Made by a program: the position numbers and the translations under genes | From: Cryptomeria japonica | Taxonomy: Eukaryota > Streptophyta > Pinopsida > Cupressales > Cupressaceae | Reading direction: 5' to 3' | DNA: 64,000 nucleotides | NCBI RefSeq assembly: GCF_030272615.1 | Contig: NC_081412.1 | Span: 694,282,083 to 694,346,082 of the forward strand | Part shown: piece by piece, positions 1 to 10,616 of the stretch | How positions within the stretch are numbered: the first letter of the stretch is position 1 | Layout: each line of letters starts with the position of its first letter | The notes under the pieces: generated by a model | Seen by the model: only the letters and a program-made list of their open reading frames with translations | Database searches by the model: none | What the model was told of the DNA's origin: nothing

Positions 1-1
1 G

Positions 2-415
2 ATCTATAAAGAAAAAAATATATCCAAAAGGCCACAAAGGTCCACTGAGAAAAATCAAGCAAAGTCAAAATATATATGGGTTCCTAAATCCCTTGTGCAA
101 GCAATGCACTCCAAGGAACGACAAAAGCATGAAAAATCAAAAACCATGTGGATCCCTAAGTGGCTCCTTGAAGCACAAAAGCCTAAAGAAACATCCAACT
201 TGGCATCCAAAATTGTTATGCCTCCATCCAAACCTTCCAAGTCTATTCCTCCACCACCTTCTTCATCTGTTTTGGGCCCTTATGTCCCAAAATCCATAGC
301 CTTTCCTTCCTCAAAATCTCAATATCCAAAATACATCTTTCCTCCATCAGTCCATCACCCCTCAAGGTGTGTGCCAATGTCAATATTACCTTCATTTCCA
401 TCCATTGAAGCCTAA
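2..415 (+). pseudogene. C-terminal end of the family-A long ORF (A0 copy)
   Basis: The frame is open from the window edge to a TAA at 413-415. It encodes the lysine-rich block containing IWVPKSLVQAMHSKE and TMWIPK, then a Pro/Ser/His-rich tail with PPSVHHPSRCVP. The same block is in A2 (near 22250-22340) and A3 (near 41570-41660). The A0 stop is premature: the other copies read on for about 25 codons to a shared end, QSFA. No known domain is recognised. The function is unknown; this is the most constant part of the family protein. It is N-terminally incomplete only because the window starts here. Confidence 0.7.
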
Positions 416-2673
416 TTCTTCCAATACCCTATCCATTATCCAATGCATATTTTCCATCCTTCCATCCCTCTGGTCCAATCCTTTACATAAATCCTTGCCT
501 TAGTTTCATATTATTTTCCATGTCCTTATCCTACCAACGTCTTTGAGCATACTTTTAAAGGTCATGGTCCATTTTTTTTCAAGGCTACTACCCAAACAAT
601 AAGACGCTTGAGTCCTTCTTCCATCCCCTATCATGTGTCCATCTTCTATTGAAAAAGTCAAAATCCAAAAAAAAGTAAAAAAAAAAAGTGAGAAAAAAAT
701 TGAAAAAAGAAAAAAAAAAGTAAAGCAAAAATAAATCGTCCACTGGTGAAAACCTGGCAAATAAGCGCCTTGGGAAAGTACCGTGATGAAAACCTGGCAA
801 ACAGGCGTCATGCGTAATCTATGAACTTCTTGCACACCACACTTGGGGGCAGGTTTCCTCCTTCATATCTTATTGCCCTTCACTATCCTATCAAACCCCT
901 GTCATTACCCTTCATATCCTATTATGCCTCATGTCCATTTCCTCTTTCCACCTTTGATCTTGACAAGGCTGAGGATATTCATGAGCATCATGCATCTTGT
1001 TTGTAGCTTTTAGTCCATCATAGCTTTTGGTCTTTATCCATTTGCTTATTATAACCTTTCATCCATATTCCATGTTTTATTGCAACTTTCTGCCACTATC
1101 CCTTAGCCAACCCCGACCTTCAGTCCATGTCCCTTAGCCTATTCTTGGTCTTGCTTATCTTATCACTATCCATACACTCTTTCTATCCCTTGATCTTGAT
1201 CTGACATAAGGACGCAAAATTTAAACATGGTTTCAAAAACCTCTTGACATGTCCCTCATGCCATGTTCTTGCTTTACATTGTCATATCCAGTCTCTTGTC
1301 ACATCATGCAATAGCCCTTGAAAATTGCATCTACATTGTCTCCATAATAAAAGGCCTTTGTCTTCCCTCTATCCACCATCATTTCAGAAAGCCTATTTAT
1401 TCACCTATCATATTCCTTGCCTTGCTAGACACTAGAGGCAAAATCCCTAAAAAATCAAATAACATCCTAAAATAATCCAAAAAAATTGAAAAATGTCCTG
1501 AAATAATCCAAAAAAATTGAAAAATGTCCCGAAATAATCCAAAAAAATTGAAAAATGTCCTGAAAAAATCATAAAAATCGAAAAATGTCTTGAGAAAATC
1601 CGAAACAAAGTCAAATACAGTCCTGAAAAAAATGAACAAACAAAATTGTAAAAACATTAAAATCCAAAAACAAGCATTTTGCCAAAAAAATCCCCTTTGT
1701 GCATAGACAGATCGCTGAGCATACCTCCAACGACTCTCAATCACAACACTACACTTTAATGAAATCACGTATTCACAGATGAACTTTTTCAATCAAACCA
1801 GACATTCAAACTGATTAAAATTGTCTTATCAATCAAACATCAGCATCAACAATATCATTTGACCTTGTCACCATTATCATGAGTCTTATACAGGGTGTGG
1901 TATACTCGAAACTAGACTATGTCTTGTCTTAGACGGGGTAGTGCATGTCCTGCAACTAGACAACATGATTGTCCTATCAACACTTTCAACTTTTGACAAT
2001 GAAGATCAAGATGTTTGTTTGACTTGTTGGAATTAGCGAGTCTTATATTTTAATTGATTTATCTTTGGCTTTGATCATGTTCCTATGTTGCTCTATGATG
2101 TCACTGAGTGATTTAGAGTGACCGGGATGGTTCATGGTCCGCTTTCTTTTTTGTTGTGATTGTTGTTTGTGGAATGTTTGTTACAACCTAGGGCAGCTAT
2201 ATCATTGGGTGTCTGTGATAAGTACATTCACTTTGTGAACGCAACACATACCTCGACCCTTGATGTATGCACCCTAGGATGCTTCACTCATTCCTTGTGT
2301 GTGATGTGTCTATCTTTTGCAAAAAGGGTTGCGTTTTAGCTCTGGCCTTCAATGCCATGATGCTTTACATCCATTTTGCTACATTAAATAAAGGTTCTCA
2401 CCTACTTATGTGCATTTGTGAAAGCAAGTTTTTCTTCATCTCTAACTGTCCTCTGTCTAATTTCTTCTTACTAACATTTCTTCCATCAGTCTTGGCAGTC
2501 CGTTCAAACCTATCATTTTCTATCATTATTATCGATCAATTGGCCTCTTTTCTGGATGTTTCCGGCCAATTCCTCAAGGGGGCATGCATATGTCATTGTT
2601 ATTGTCTGGGGCGTTTTCATTATTGTTCTTTGAAACAATGCTTAGAATTGCATTGTCTCAAAGAGGGGCAAAA
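416..2673 (+). other. Family-A 3' untranslated region (A0)
   Basis: No convincing gene lies in this 2.2-kb stretch; its short ORFs are not shared with other copies. It carries the landmarks of the family 3' region: a paired box with two copies of GAAAACCTGGCAAA (about 745-811), AT-rich spacer, a minisatellite of about 33 bp built on AATCCAAAAAAATTGAAAAA and TGTCCTGA (about 1460-1650), a conserved tract with CTTATACAGGGTGTGGTATA (near 1890), and the terminal CTCAAAGAGGGGCAAAA purine tract. The same order occurs in A2, A3, A1 (shortened) and, inverted, at 6757-7800. Confidence 0.75.
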
Positions 2674-4204
2674 TGTAGACATCTAAAATGGTCAACACTT
2701 GCATAGTCTTACTTTAACATTAGTGCATTGCCTTATTTTAGGGTTTTTGCATCACATTAACATTTCTTCTATGTTACGCACTTGGTCTTTATCATTTGCG
2801 AGCATCGAGTCCTTCTTCTGCATTCTTCATTTGTCTCACTTTCAAATTTGGTCTTGTTGATAACAATCTTCAGTCATGATTTTGGTCGATCTTATCCTGT
2901 CGCATCAATGTACGTGTTCATTTGTCATCATTTTGGACATCGTCAATCCTAATTAAGGTTTTGTCCTCTTTTCAATCTTGTCATCCGATGATCATTTTGT
3001 CATCGATCCTTGTCATTTTCAATCTTGTCATCTGGCGATCGATTTGTCATTGATCCTTGTCAGTTTCAATCTTGTCATCTGGCGATCGATTTGTCATCGA
3101 TCCTTGTCATTTTCAATCTCATCATTTTGTAATCGATTTGTCATCGATCATTGTCATTTTCAATCTTGTCATTTTGCGATCAATTTGTCATCGATCGTCG
3201 TCCTTCTCAATCATGTCAATTTGGATCAATTAGTCATTGTTCCTCATCAATTGGTGCATTTAGCAATCAAATTATTTATCAGCATTGGACTTTTATCAAG
3301 TCGGAATCATGATCGAATTCACATCAATTATCTTTTGTCAAGACCTAATTGTCATCCTTGCATTTCTAATTCATCTTCTAGGGTTTCATGATTTATTCAT
3401 TTAACCTTGTTTATCATTTCTCCCTCTAGGTTAAATAGTTTATTTATCCTAAGTCTTCTTTTCACAATTAAATGTTTATTTAATTGGCTAACTAATTCCT
3501 CCCTCTTTGTGAATTAATTAATGAATGAAAAATTATTAATTAATTTACCTAATTTTCCAATTTACTAATTTCTCCTAATTCCTAGTTTTCTAATTTTCAT
3601 CAATTTCTAATTTCCTAATTTCCAATTCATCTAAATTTTAATTTTCTCCTATATTTCTCCTAATTTCGTGGGAATGACATAGCAAATTTATCATAATTTG
3701 TCATAATTGACAATCAATCAATTTTGACATAGTAATTTGTCATAATTGACAATCAATCAATCTTGCATAGAAAGGGTCAATTTGTCATAATTTGTCATAA
3801 TTGTCATTCTTGATTTGAAATTTCCTTTCAAATCTCCTCATGCTAATCTTGTCTTTTCTCCAATTTGTCTATAAATTGGATGAATTTCTTCAATCAAAGC
3901 CCCTGGTTGAATCAATCACGCTTCTAGTATTCTTGAGCTATTGTCTTGACAATCTTGCTTTCACATCATGCTTATGCACTAGTAGGTGAGATCCACAAAC
4001 AAAGCTATTTGAAGGAGAAAGAAGGACAATGGAGAATTCTGGAGAAGACATTCATGTTCGCAATGGTTTGCATTTGTTTTAAATGTCTTATTTTCAGTAT
4101 CTCTATTGAGTGTTTTTAGGATTCTTATCATTGCATTTTAGTTTCCGTGATTGAGCTAAGCTAATGTTTATATTGCTTTGATGATTTCCAATATCCTATC
4201 TATA
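2674..4204 (+). repeat. 3' LTR of A0 (family A)
   Basis: Starts TGTAGACATC after the purine tract and runs 1,531 bp. It ends in CTATA where other copies end in CTACA, so the terminal CA appears mutated. The U3 contains a tandem repeat of about 48 bp built on TTGTCATCGATCCTTGTC (about 2960-3230) and a TTTGTCATAATTG-type repeat (about 3670-3800). A TATA-like TATAAATT lies at 3870-3877. Its right neighbour is copia D. Confidence 0.88.
3870..3877 (+). promoter_or_regulatory. TATA-like box in family-A LTR (A0)
   Basis: TATAAATT within TCTATAAATTGGATGAATTT, about 330 bp before the LTR end. The same box occurs at matching places in all complete family-A LTRs (17366, 26740, 36518, 45373, 50534). It is the likely core promoter by position and conservation; transcription was not observed. 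Confidence 0.5.
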
Positions 4205-5939
4205 GTGTCAGTTAATTTATAATCATTTCAACTACCGGTTCTACAGATCTTGAACCTCCTCTAAAATGTTCATCTATCTTCAAATTAGTACTCTCAATGA
4301 TTTTTTGCAATCTTTTATTATAACATCTATATGCCTTGCTTCTACTTGAATAACCAAGAAATATTCTTTCATCACTTCTAGGATCAATTTTCCAATATAC
4401 TCATCTCTCCTAATATAGAATTTGCTTCCAAATATTCTAAAATATTTAAGAGTAGGAGTATGACCAAACCATAGTTCATAAGGGGGTCTTATCGGTTTCA
4501 CTTTTGATGTGAACTCTATTGAAAGTTTAAACTGTTGTATTCACTGCTTCTCTCCACTACACATGAGGTAGATATTCTTCCATCATCATGGTTCTTGTTG
4601 CATCTAGTATAGTTATGTTCTTCCTTTCCACAAATCCATTCTGCTGGGGTGTCCGGGGTGCTGATAGTTGTCTTTTGATTCCATTCTCCTCACATAATGA
4701 ATTGAATTCCCTAAATATAAATTCTCCTCCTTGATCTGATCTTAGACATTTGATTTTCTTGTTGGTTTTATTCTCTACCATTGCCTTGTATATCTTGAAT
4801 CTTCCAAAAGTTTTTAATTTCTCCCTGAGAAAAGTAACCCAATACATTCTAGAATAATCACCAATTATTAGCATAAAGTCTCTATCACCCTGAAGACTTC
4901 TTGTTCTTGTTGGACCACATAAATTAGTATGAATTAAATCAAGAATATTATTATATTTCTCAGAAATGCTCTTAAATATTGTTCTAACTTGTTTTCCCAT
5001 TTGACATTCCTTACATACCAGATTATGAGGTTTCACAATCTTAGGTAAATCCCTTACTACCTTAGTTGAATTGATCTTTATAATGCAATCAAAATTCACA
5101 TGACAGATTCTTTTATGCCATAACCAACTTTCATCAATGTGTGCAATCAAGCATATATTATAACTGGTATTCAAATGAAAGATATTACCTTTAGTCTGAT
5201 TACGGGTTGCAATCTCCAATCTAGTTTTGTTCATGATTTTGCATTTTCCATTCTTGAATTGTAATTGAAATCCTTTTTCCACTAACTGACCAACACTCAA
5301 AAGATTATGCTTTAAACCTTCCACATAATAAACATTGCCAGTATTGTGCTTACTATCCAAAGATATAGTGCCTCTTCCTTTGATTAAACAAGCTTTGTCA
5401 TCTCCAAATCTTACTAGACCTCCATGAATTTCTAGTAATGATAAGAATTTTCTTTTATCACCTATCATATGATGTGAGCATCCACTATTTATGATCCATT
5501 CATCATTTTGACAATAGGTGTCAGTTGATCTTCTTTTATTGCAACACATGCCCATCCACTATCTATTGGATCTTCATCTGAATCATCTGTAACACCTTCA
5601 TCTGCATAGTAACATGACTTATCTCTGTTTTTCTTAAATCTGTATCTGTGATATTCAGGGTTAGGATTATATGTTCTTTTTGCTTCCTCCCTTAGTCTTG
5701 CATGTCTATCAGGATACCTAGAATCCATATGACCAGCTTTATTGCAATTAAAATATTTGAAAGGTTCTTTACCCTCATACTTACTTCATGTTGGACCTTT
5801 AGGCATCTTCATTGCAAATATTGCTTCAAGTTCTTCATTTTCCCTTCTCATATCTTCAAGTTCTTTTGCATAAAGTGCTTTCCAATTAGATTTGTCAAAT
5901 GATGATGATGATGCTTTGAAAGCTATATCAGTTTTGATT
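4205..5939 (-). pseudogene. Ty1/copia element D: gag end, protease, integrase (degenerate)
   Basis: Reads right to left. A gag C-terminus with coiled-coil character (KELEDMRRENEELEAIF) is followed by a zinc knuckle reading YFNCNKAGHMDSRY, in which both outer Cys are Tyr. A protease motif WIINSGCSHHM has Asn in place of the catalytic Asp. The GAG-pre-integrase His/Cys region (HKRICHVN, CKECQMGK) follows, then the integrase core: first Asp lost (HTNLCGP), second Asp present (LRSDQGGEF), Glu present (PQQNGFVERK). Next comes the integrase C-terminal region with PPYELWFGHTP and KYFRIFGSK. There are several stops and frame changes. RT and RNase H should lie left of A0, outside the window. The upstream gag is at 50877-51500, split off by A1. 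Confidence 0.9.
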
Positions 5940-5944
5940 GTAGC
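5940..5944. repeat. Target-site duplication of A1, left copy
   Basis: GTAGC directly before the A1 5' LTR; ATAGC directly follows the 3' LTR at 50872-50876. One mismatch is consistent with age. The two flanks carry adjoining parts of the same copia gag reading frame on the minus strand, which independently shows that 5945-50871 went in as one event plus later insertions. Confidence 0.8.
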
Positions 5945-6756
5945 TGTAGACATCTAAAAATGGTCAATGCTTGCGGAGTCATACTTTAACATTTGCGCAT
6001 TGCCTTATTTTAGGGTTTTTGTGTCGCATTAACATTTCTTCTATGTTGCACACTTGGTCTTTATCATTTGCGAGCATCGAGTCCTTCTTCTGCATTCTTC
6101 ATTTGTCTCACTTTCGAATTTGGTCTTGTCGATAACAATCTCAAGTCATGATTTTGGTCAATCCTCATCCTTGTCAATCTCGTCATTTTGTAATCGATTT
6201 GTCATTGATCCTTATCAACTTGTCAATCTTGTCATCAATCGTTGTCCTTTTCAATTGTGTCAATTTGGATCAATTAGTCATTGTTCCTCGTCAATTGGCG
6301 CCTATCAACTTGGTCAATTTATCAATCAAATCATTTATCAGCATTGGTCCTTTGTCAGTCAGAATCATGATCAAATCGACCCTACATCAATTATCTTTTG
6401 TCAAGACCTAATTGTCATCCTTGCATTTCTAATTCATCTTCTAGGATTTTATGATTTATTCATTTAATCTTGATTGTCATTTTCCCTCTAGGTTAAATAA
6501 TTTTTTTATTTATCCTAAGTCTTCTTGTCACAATTAAATATTTATTTAATTGGCTAATTAATTCCTCTCTCTTTTTGTAAATTAATTAATGAATGAAAAA
6601 TTATTAATTAATTTACCTAATTTTCATCAATTTCTAATTTCCTAATTTCCAATTCATCTAATTTTTTATTTTCTCCTATTTTTCTAATATTTCCCCTTAT
6701 TTCATTGGAATGACATGTCAATCTTGTCATAATTTGTCATAATTTGTCAATCAATC
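5945..6756 (+). repeat. Truncated 5' LTR of A1 (family A)
   Basis: Begins TGTAGACATC and is collinear with the A1 3' LTR (49542 on) to about CAATCAATC at 6756. There it jumps to inverted internal sequence, so the TATA-like box, R and U5 are missing. A 5' LTR in this state should not drive transcription. It lacks one roughly 30-bp U3 repeat unit that the 3' LTR has. Confidence 0.85.
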
Positions 6757-7800
6757 TAAGCCAAAGATAAATCAATAAAAAGATAAGACACACAAATTCA
6801 ACCAAGTCAAACAAACATTGTGATCGTCATTGTCAAAAGTGAAAAACAAGAATGATCATGCTGTCTGGTTTCAGGGAATGCGGTACCCCGTCTAAGACAG
6901 GACATAGTTTGGTTTCAAGTATACCACACCCTATATAAGACCCATGATAGTAGTGGCAAGGACAAATGATATTGATTGATTGTTATGACAATTTTGATCA
7001 ATTTGAATGTCTGGTTTGATTGAAAAGTTCATCTGTCAATGCATGATTTGCAGTAAAGCACAATGTGTAATTGAGAGTCATTGGATGTATGCTCAGCGAT
7101 CTATCTATGCACAAAGGGGATATTTTTTGTTTTGTTTTTTCAAGTTTTTACAATTTTTTTTTTTCGTTTTTTCAGGACTTTATTTGACTTTTTAGGGAGT
7201 TTTTTAGGACATTTTTTTTTATTTTTAAGGTTTTTTTCAAGACTATTTGATTTTTAGGTATTTTTTTTAGGAAATTATATGATTTTTTTGGATTATTTCA
7301 AGACATTTTTCAATTTTTTATGATTATTTCAGGACATTTTTCAATTTTTAATGATGATTTCAGGACATTTTCAACTTGAAAGCTCCAGTAATTGATCATG
7401 ACAAGGGGGGTGCATGCACCCAATGAACATTTGAAAGACATATATAGTGACCTGGACCAAAACATATGCACAAGGACTGGAAACCTGAGTATGCAAGACA
7501 ATGACGTTGACCAATCACAGGCCTGGAACAGAACATTGGGTCAGGACAAGGATAAGCATGATAAAGCGGCAGAGAGAAAGTATAGCTAGGGGTCATGATA
7601 GATGACGGACCAATAATATTTTACACATGGCGCCTGTTTGCCAGGTTTTCACCATGGTACTTGCCCAAAGCGCCTGTTTGCCAGGTTTTCACTAGAGGGC
7701 GAATCATTTTTCTTTACTTTTTTTTTTTTTTTTTTCACTTTTTATTTGATTTATTTGATTATTTGATTTTTTTGTATTTTTTTAGGATCATATTAAAGAA
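6757..7800 (-). other. Inverted family-A 3' untranslated region inside A1
   Basis: Read on the minus strand this is the family 3' region: the conserved TATACAGGGTGTGG tract, the TGTCCTGA-type minisatellite (about 7130-7375) and the paired GAAAACCTGGCAAACAGGCG boxes (7630-7693). A segment of about 250 bp (7376-7625), including a 14-bp palindrome GGGTGCATGCACCC, has no counterpart that I recognise in the other copies. It directly follows the Tat pol end on the minus strand, which ties this 3' region to a pol-bearing element. No gene is supported here. Confidence 0.75.
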
Positions 7801-10136
7801 CTACTGACAAAAGAAGTATGCCCAATACTTGTGAAGGTGCATGCTATTTACAGGATCAGACAGAGGTTCACCATCTGGGGTTGCAAGTTGATATGCCCTT
7901 GAGCCATAGGCTGCAGTAACTATGAAAGGCCCAACCCAATTAGGTTCAAACTTGCCTTTGATGATGTCAGTAGATTGTGTATTCTTTGGGTTTGCCTTTA
8001 AAACCAAATCTCCCACTTCGAAGTGTCACCCTTTGACCTTCTTATTATAAGAGCGACGGAGACGGTTTTGATATGCTTGCAAATGTGTCAGGGTTGTTTG
8101 ATGTTTCTCATCTAACATCTCAATTTGATGCAACCAAGAGACTCTATGCATCTCATCATCAATCAAATGTTGCAAGGAAACACGCAAAGAGGGAATCTCC
8201 ACTTCCAAGGGTAAAATGGCTTCCACACCATACACCAAGGAATAAGGTGTTGCGCCAGTAGGTGTGCGGATAGAAGTGTGATAAGCCCACAGTGCTAGAT
8301 TCAACTATACATGCCAATCATGACCAACATCATTAACAACCTTTTTCAGGATCTTAATAATGGTTTTATTTGATGCTTCAACTTGACCATTACCCTATCG
8401 ATAGTAAGGACTAGAGAAACGGTGTTGGATGTGAAACTTTTCACAGAGTTCCTTGACATCTTTGTTCTTGAATGGTTGGCCATTATCTGTGACTATTGCA
8501 AGGGGAACCCCATATCTACATATGATATAATTTAGTAGGAATTTTGAAATTTGCACACCGGTGATATAGGTCATAGGAATAGCCTCGATCCATTTTGTAA
8601 AGTACTCTGTGGCTATAATGATAAACTTGTGTCCATTTGCAGATGTTGGGTGAATCTTGCCAATAAGATCCAATCCCCATTGAGAAAAGGGCCATGAAGA
8701 TATGATAGAATGAAGCTCTTAGGCTAGCACATGAATGTAATTTCCATGGATTTGGCATTTGTATCACTTCTTGACAAAATTATGAACATCCTTTTCCATA
8801 GTGGGCCAATAATACCCAGCACGAACCAACTTTTTGGGTAAGCTCAGACCATTGAAATGGCCCCCACATATACCATCATGAACCTCACGTAAAGTCGTTT
8901 GTGCTTTGTCAAAATCCAAACACTTGAGGAGGGTGAGGTCAAAGGAATGATGGTAAAGGGTGTCTACGATGATGACATATTTGGCTGTCTGGTGGATGAA
9001 GGCTTGGCGTTGGTTAGAGGAAAGGTTAGGTGGTAAGGTTTGGGATTTCAAATATTGATAGATGTCATTGTACCATAGGGAATTAGGACCAACAAGAACA
9101 CACATCACATCTGCTGTCAAAATTTCAAAAGAAGGGACAAGCAACTGTTCGACCAAAAATTCACATCTGTCCATATTGTGGGGCATATTTAACATGGAAG
9201 CAATCATTGCCATAGCATCTGCCGATTTGTTTTGAATTCTTGGAACTTGACTGAAATGGATAGCCATAAATTTTGTCTTGAAGAAATCCACCATATGCTT
9301 GTAAGGAATAAGCTTTTCATCTTTTGTTTCGTAGTCATCATTCACTTGACGGATGACTAACTGGGAATCTCCATAGACTTGTAAATGTGTGATGTTCCAA
9401 TGGATCGCTACTCAGAGTCCTATGACCAGAGCTTCATATTCTACAATTGACGTTATTGGTACAATGGAAAGTTATTCTATAGGATTTGGGAATAGCATCA
9501 CCTTGAGGGGTGACAAACAATATACCTGCGCCAGACTCGAATTTGGTATGGGATCCATCAAAATATAACTTCCATTCATTAGAAGATGTGAGAGCAAAGA
9601 CTGATTCATCTAGAAAATCTGTCAACATGGGATGATCATCACAAATAGGAGCCTTGGCAAGTTGATCCGCTATGATTTGTTCTTTTATTGCCTTTCGCTC
9701 AATGTACTCAATATCAAACTCACTGAGGATCATAACCCACTTTGCTAGGCGACCTGTCAAAGCTGCCCTACTAAGCAAGTATTTCAAGGGATCAATTTTT
9801 GCAACTAGCAATGTCTGATGATTTAACATATAGTGTCGAAGCTTCTGTGTTGCAAAGACCACTGCTAAACATGCCCGTTCAATTGTTGAATAATTCAGCT
9901 CATAGCCCACTAGTGTCCAACTGATATAATAAATAGCCCGTTCTTTGCCTTTCTCATCCTGTTGGGCTAAGAGAACTCCCAGTGCTGTTTCAGTTGCAGA
10001 AATATACAATATGAATGGCTTCCCTTCTATAGGAGGCATTAGAATAGGTGGCGATAGCAGATAATCCTTGAGAGTTTGAAATGTTGATTGACATTGCTCA
10101 GTCTATTTAAAAGTGACACCTTTATGCAATGATAAC
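7801..10136 (-). pseudogene. Tat-lineage Ty3/gypsy pol fragment: RT end, RNase H, second RNase H, integrase
   Basis: Minus strand, 5' to 3'. The RT end comes first (LHKGVTFK, then TFQTLKDYLLSPPI). Reverse-transcriptase RNase H follows (FILYISATETALGVLLAQ). A second RNase H domain (WKLYFDGSHTKFESGAGI ... VYGDSQLVIRQV) marks the Tat lineage. The integrase has a His/Cys finger (HDGICGGHF), a core with Asp in WGLDLIGKI, Asp in VTDNGQPF and Glu in NGQVEASN, then NLALWAYHTSIRTPTGATP. The C-terminal region ends MHLHKYWAYFF. Several in-frame stops are present. Gag, protease and most of RT are deleted: the LTR joins RT directly near 10136, with TGCAATGATAA on both sides of the join. It is non-functional but identifies the likely autonomous relative of family A. 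Confidence 0.9.
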
Positions 10137-10616
10137 AATCACGAAAACTAAATTGCAATGATAACAATCCTAAAACATTCAATAGAGACACGAAAACAAG
10201 ACATTCAAATCAAATGCAAACCATCACAAATGCGAATATCTCCTCCATAATTCTCCATTGTCCTTCTTTCTCCTTCAAATTGCTTTGTTTGTGGATCTCA
10301 ACTACAAATACCAAGGCATGGTATGAAAGCAAGATTGTTAAGATGGAATGGCAACGTAAGGATACTAGAAGCATGATTGATTGATCGGATCCTTTGATTG
10401 AAGAAACTCATCCAGTTTATAAACAAATTGGAGAAATGACAAGATTAGCATGAAGAGATTTGAAAGGAAATTTCAAATCAAGAATCACAAATATGACAAA
10501 TTATGACAAAATTGACACTTTCTATGCGAGATTGATTGATTGACAAATTATGACAAAGTTGACAAGGTTGCTATGCAAAATTGATTGATTGACAAATTAT
10601 GACAAATTATGACAAG
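10137..10616 (-). repeat. Inverted family-A LTR, 3' portion
   Basis: The reverse complement matches the last part of the family-A LTR: TTTGTCATAATTG repeats, a degenerate TATA-like box, the GTGAGATCCACAAAC-like block and CTCTATTGAATGTTTT. It stops about 50 bp short of the LTR end and joins Tat RT. The LTR is interrupted at 10616 by chromovirus B and resumes at 33221. Confidence 0.85.
10612..10616. repeat. Target-site duplication of B, left copy
   Basis: ACAAG before TGTGAGGCC; the second ACAAG is at 33216-33220. Exact match. On both sides the flanking sequence is the same inverted family-A LTR. Confidence 0.9.

Larger units (their letters stand above)
1..4204 (+). mobile_element. A0: 3' part of a family-A non-autonomous LTR retrotransposon
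   Basis: The right end of a family-A element, cut by the left edge of the window. In order it holds the C-terminal end of the long family ORF, the long conserved 3' untranslated region, a purine tract (AAAGAGGGGCAAAA, 2660-2673) and a 3' LTR (2674-4204). The order and sequence match complete copies A2 and A3. To its right the sequence changes abruptly to minus-strand copia integrase, so A0 was inserted into copia element D. The 5-bp target duplication cannot be checked because the left end is outside the window; GTGTC follows the LTR. Confidence 0.88.

Noticed and set aside
1263-1475. Short frames in the family-A 3' regions (for example 1263-1475, 23490-23687, 42850-43050) that look alike
   Set aside because: The likeness comes from the shared repeat; frames differ in length and end in the AT-rich minisatellite, with no sign of coding constraint.
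2978-3391. Frames in family-A U3 (also 6054-6467, 16520-16872, 35480-36072, 49745-50083)
   Set aside because: They are translations of TTTGTCATCGATCC-type repeats, not held in the same frame between copies.
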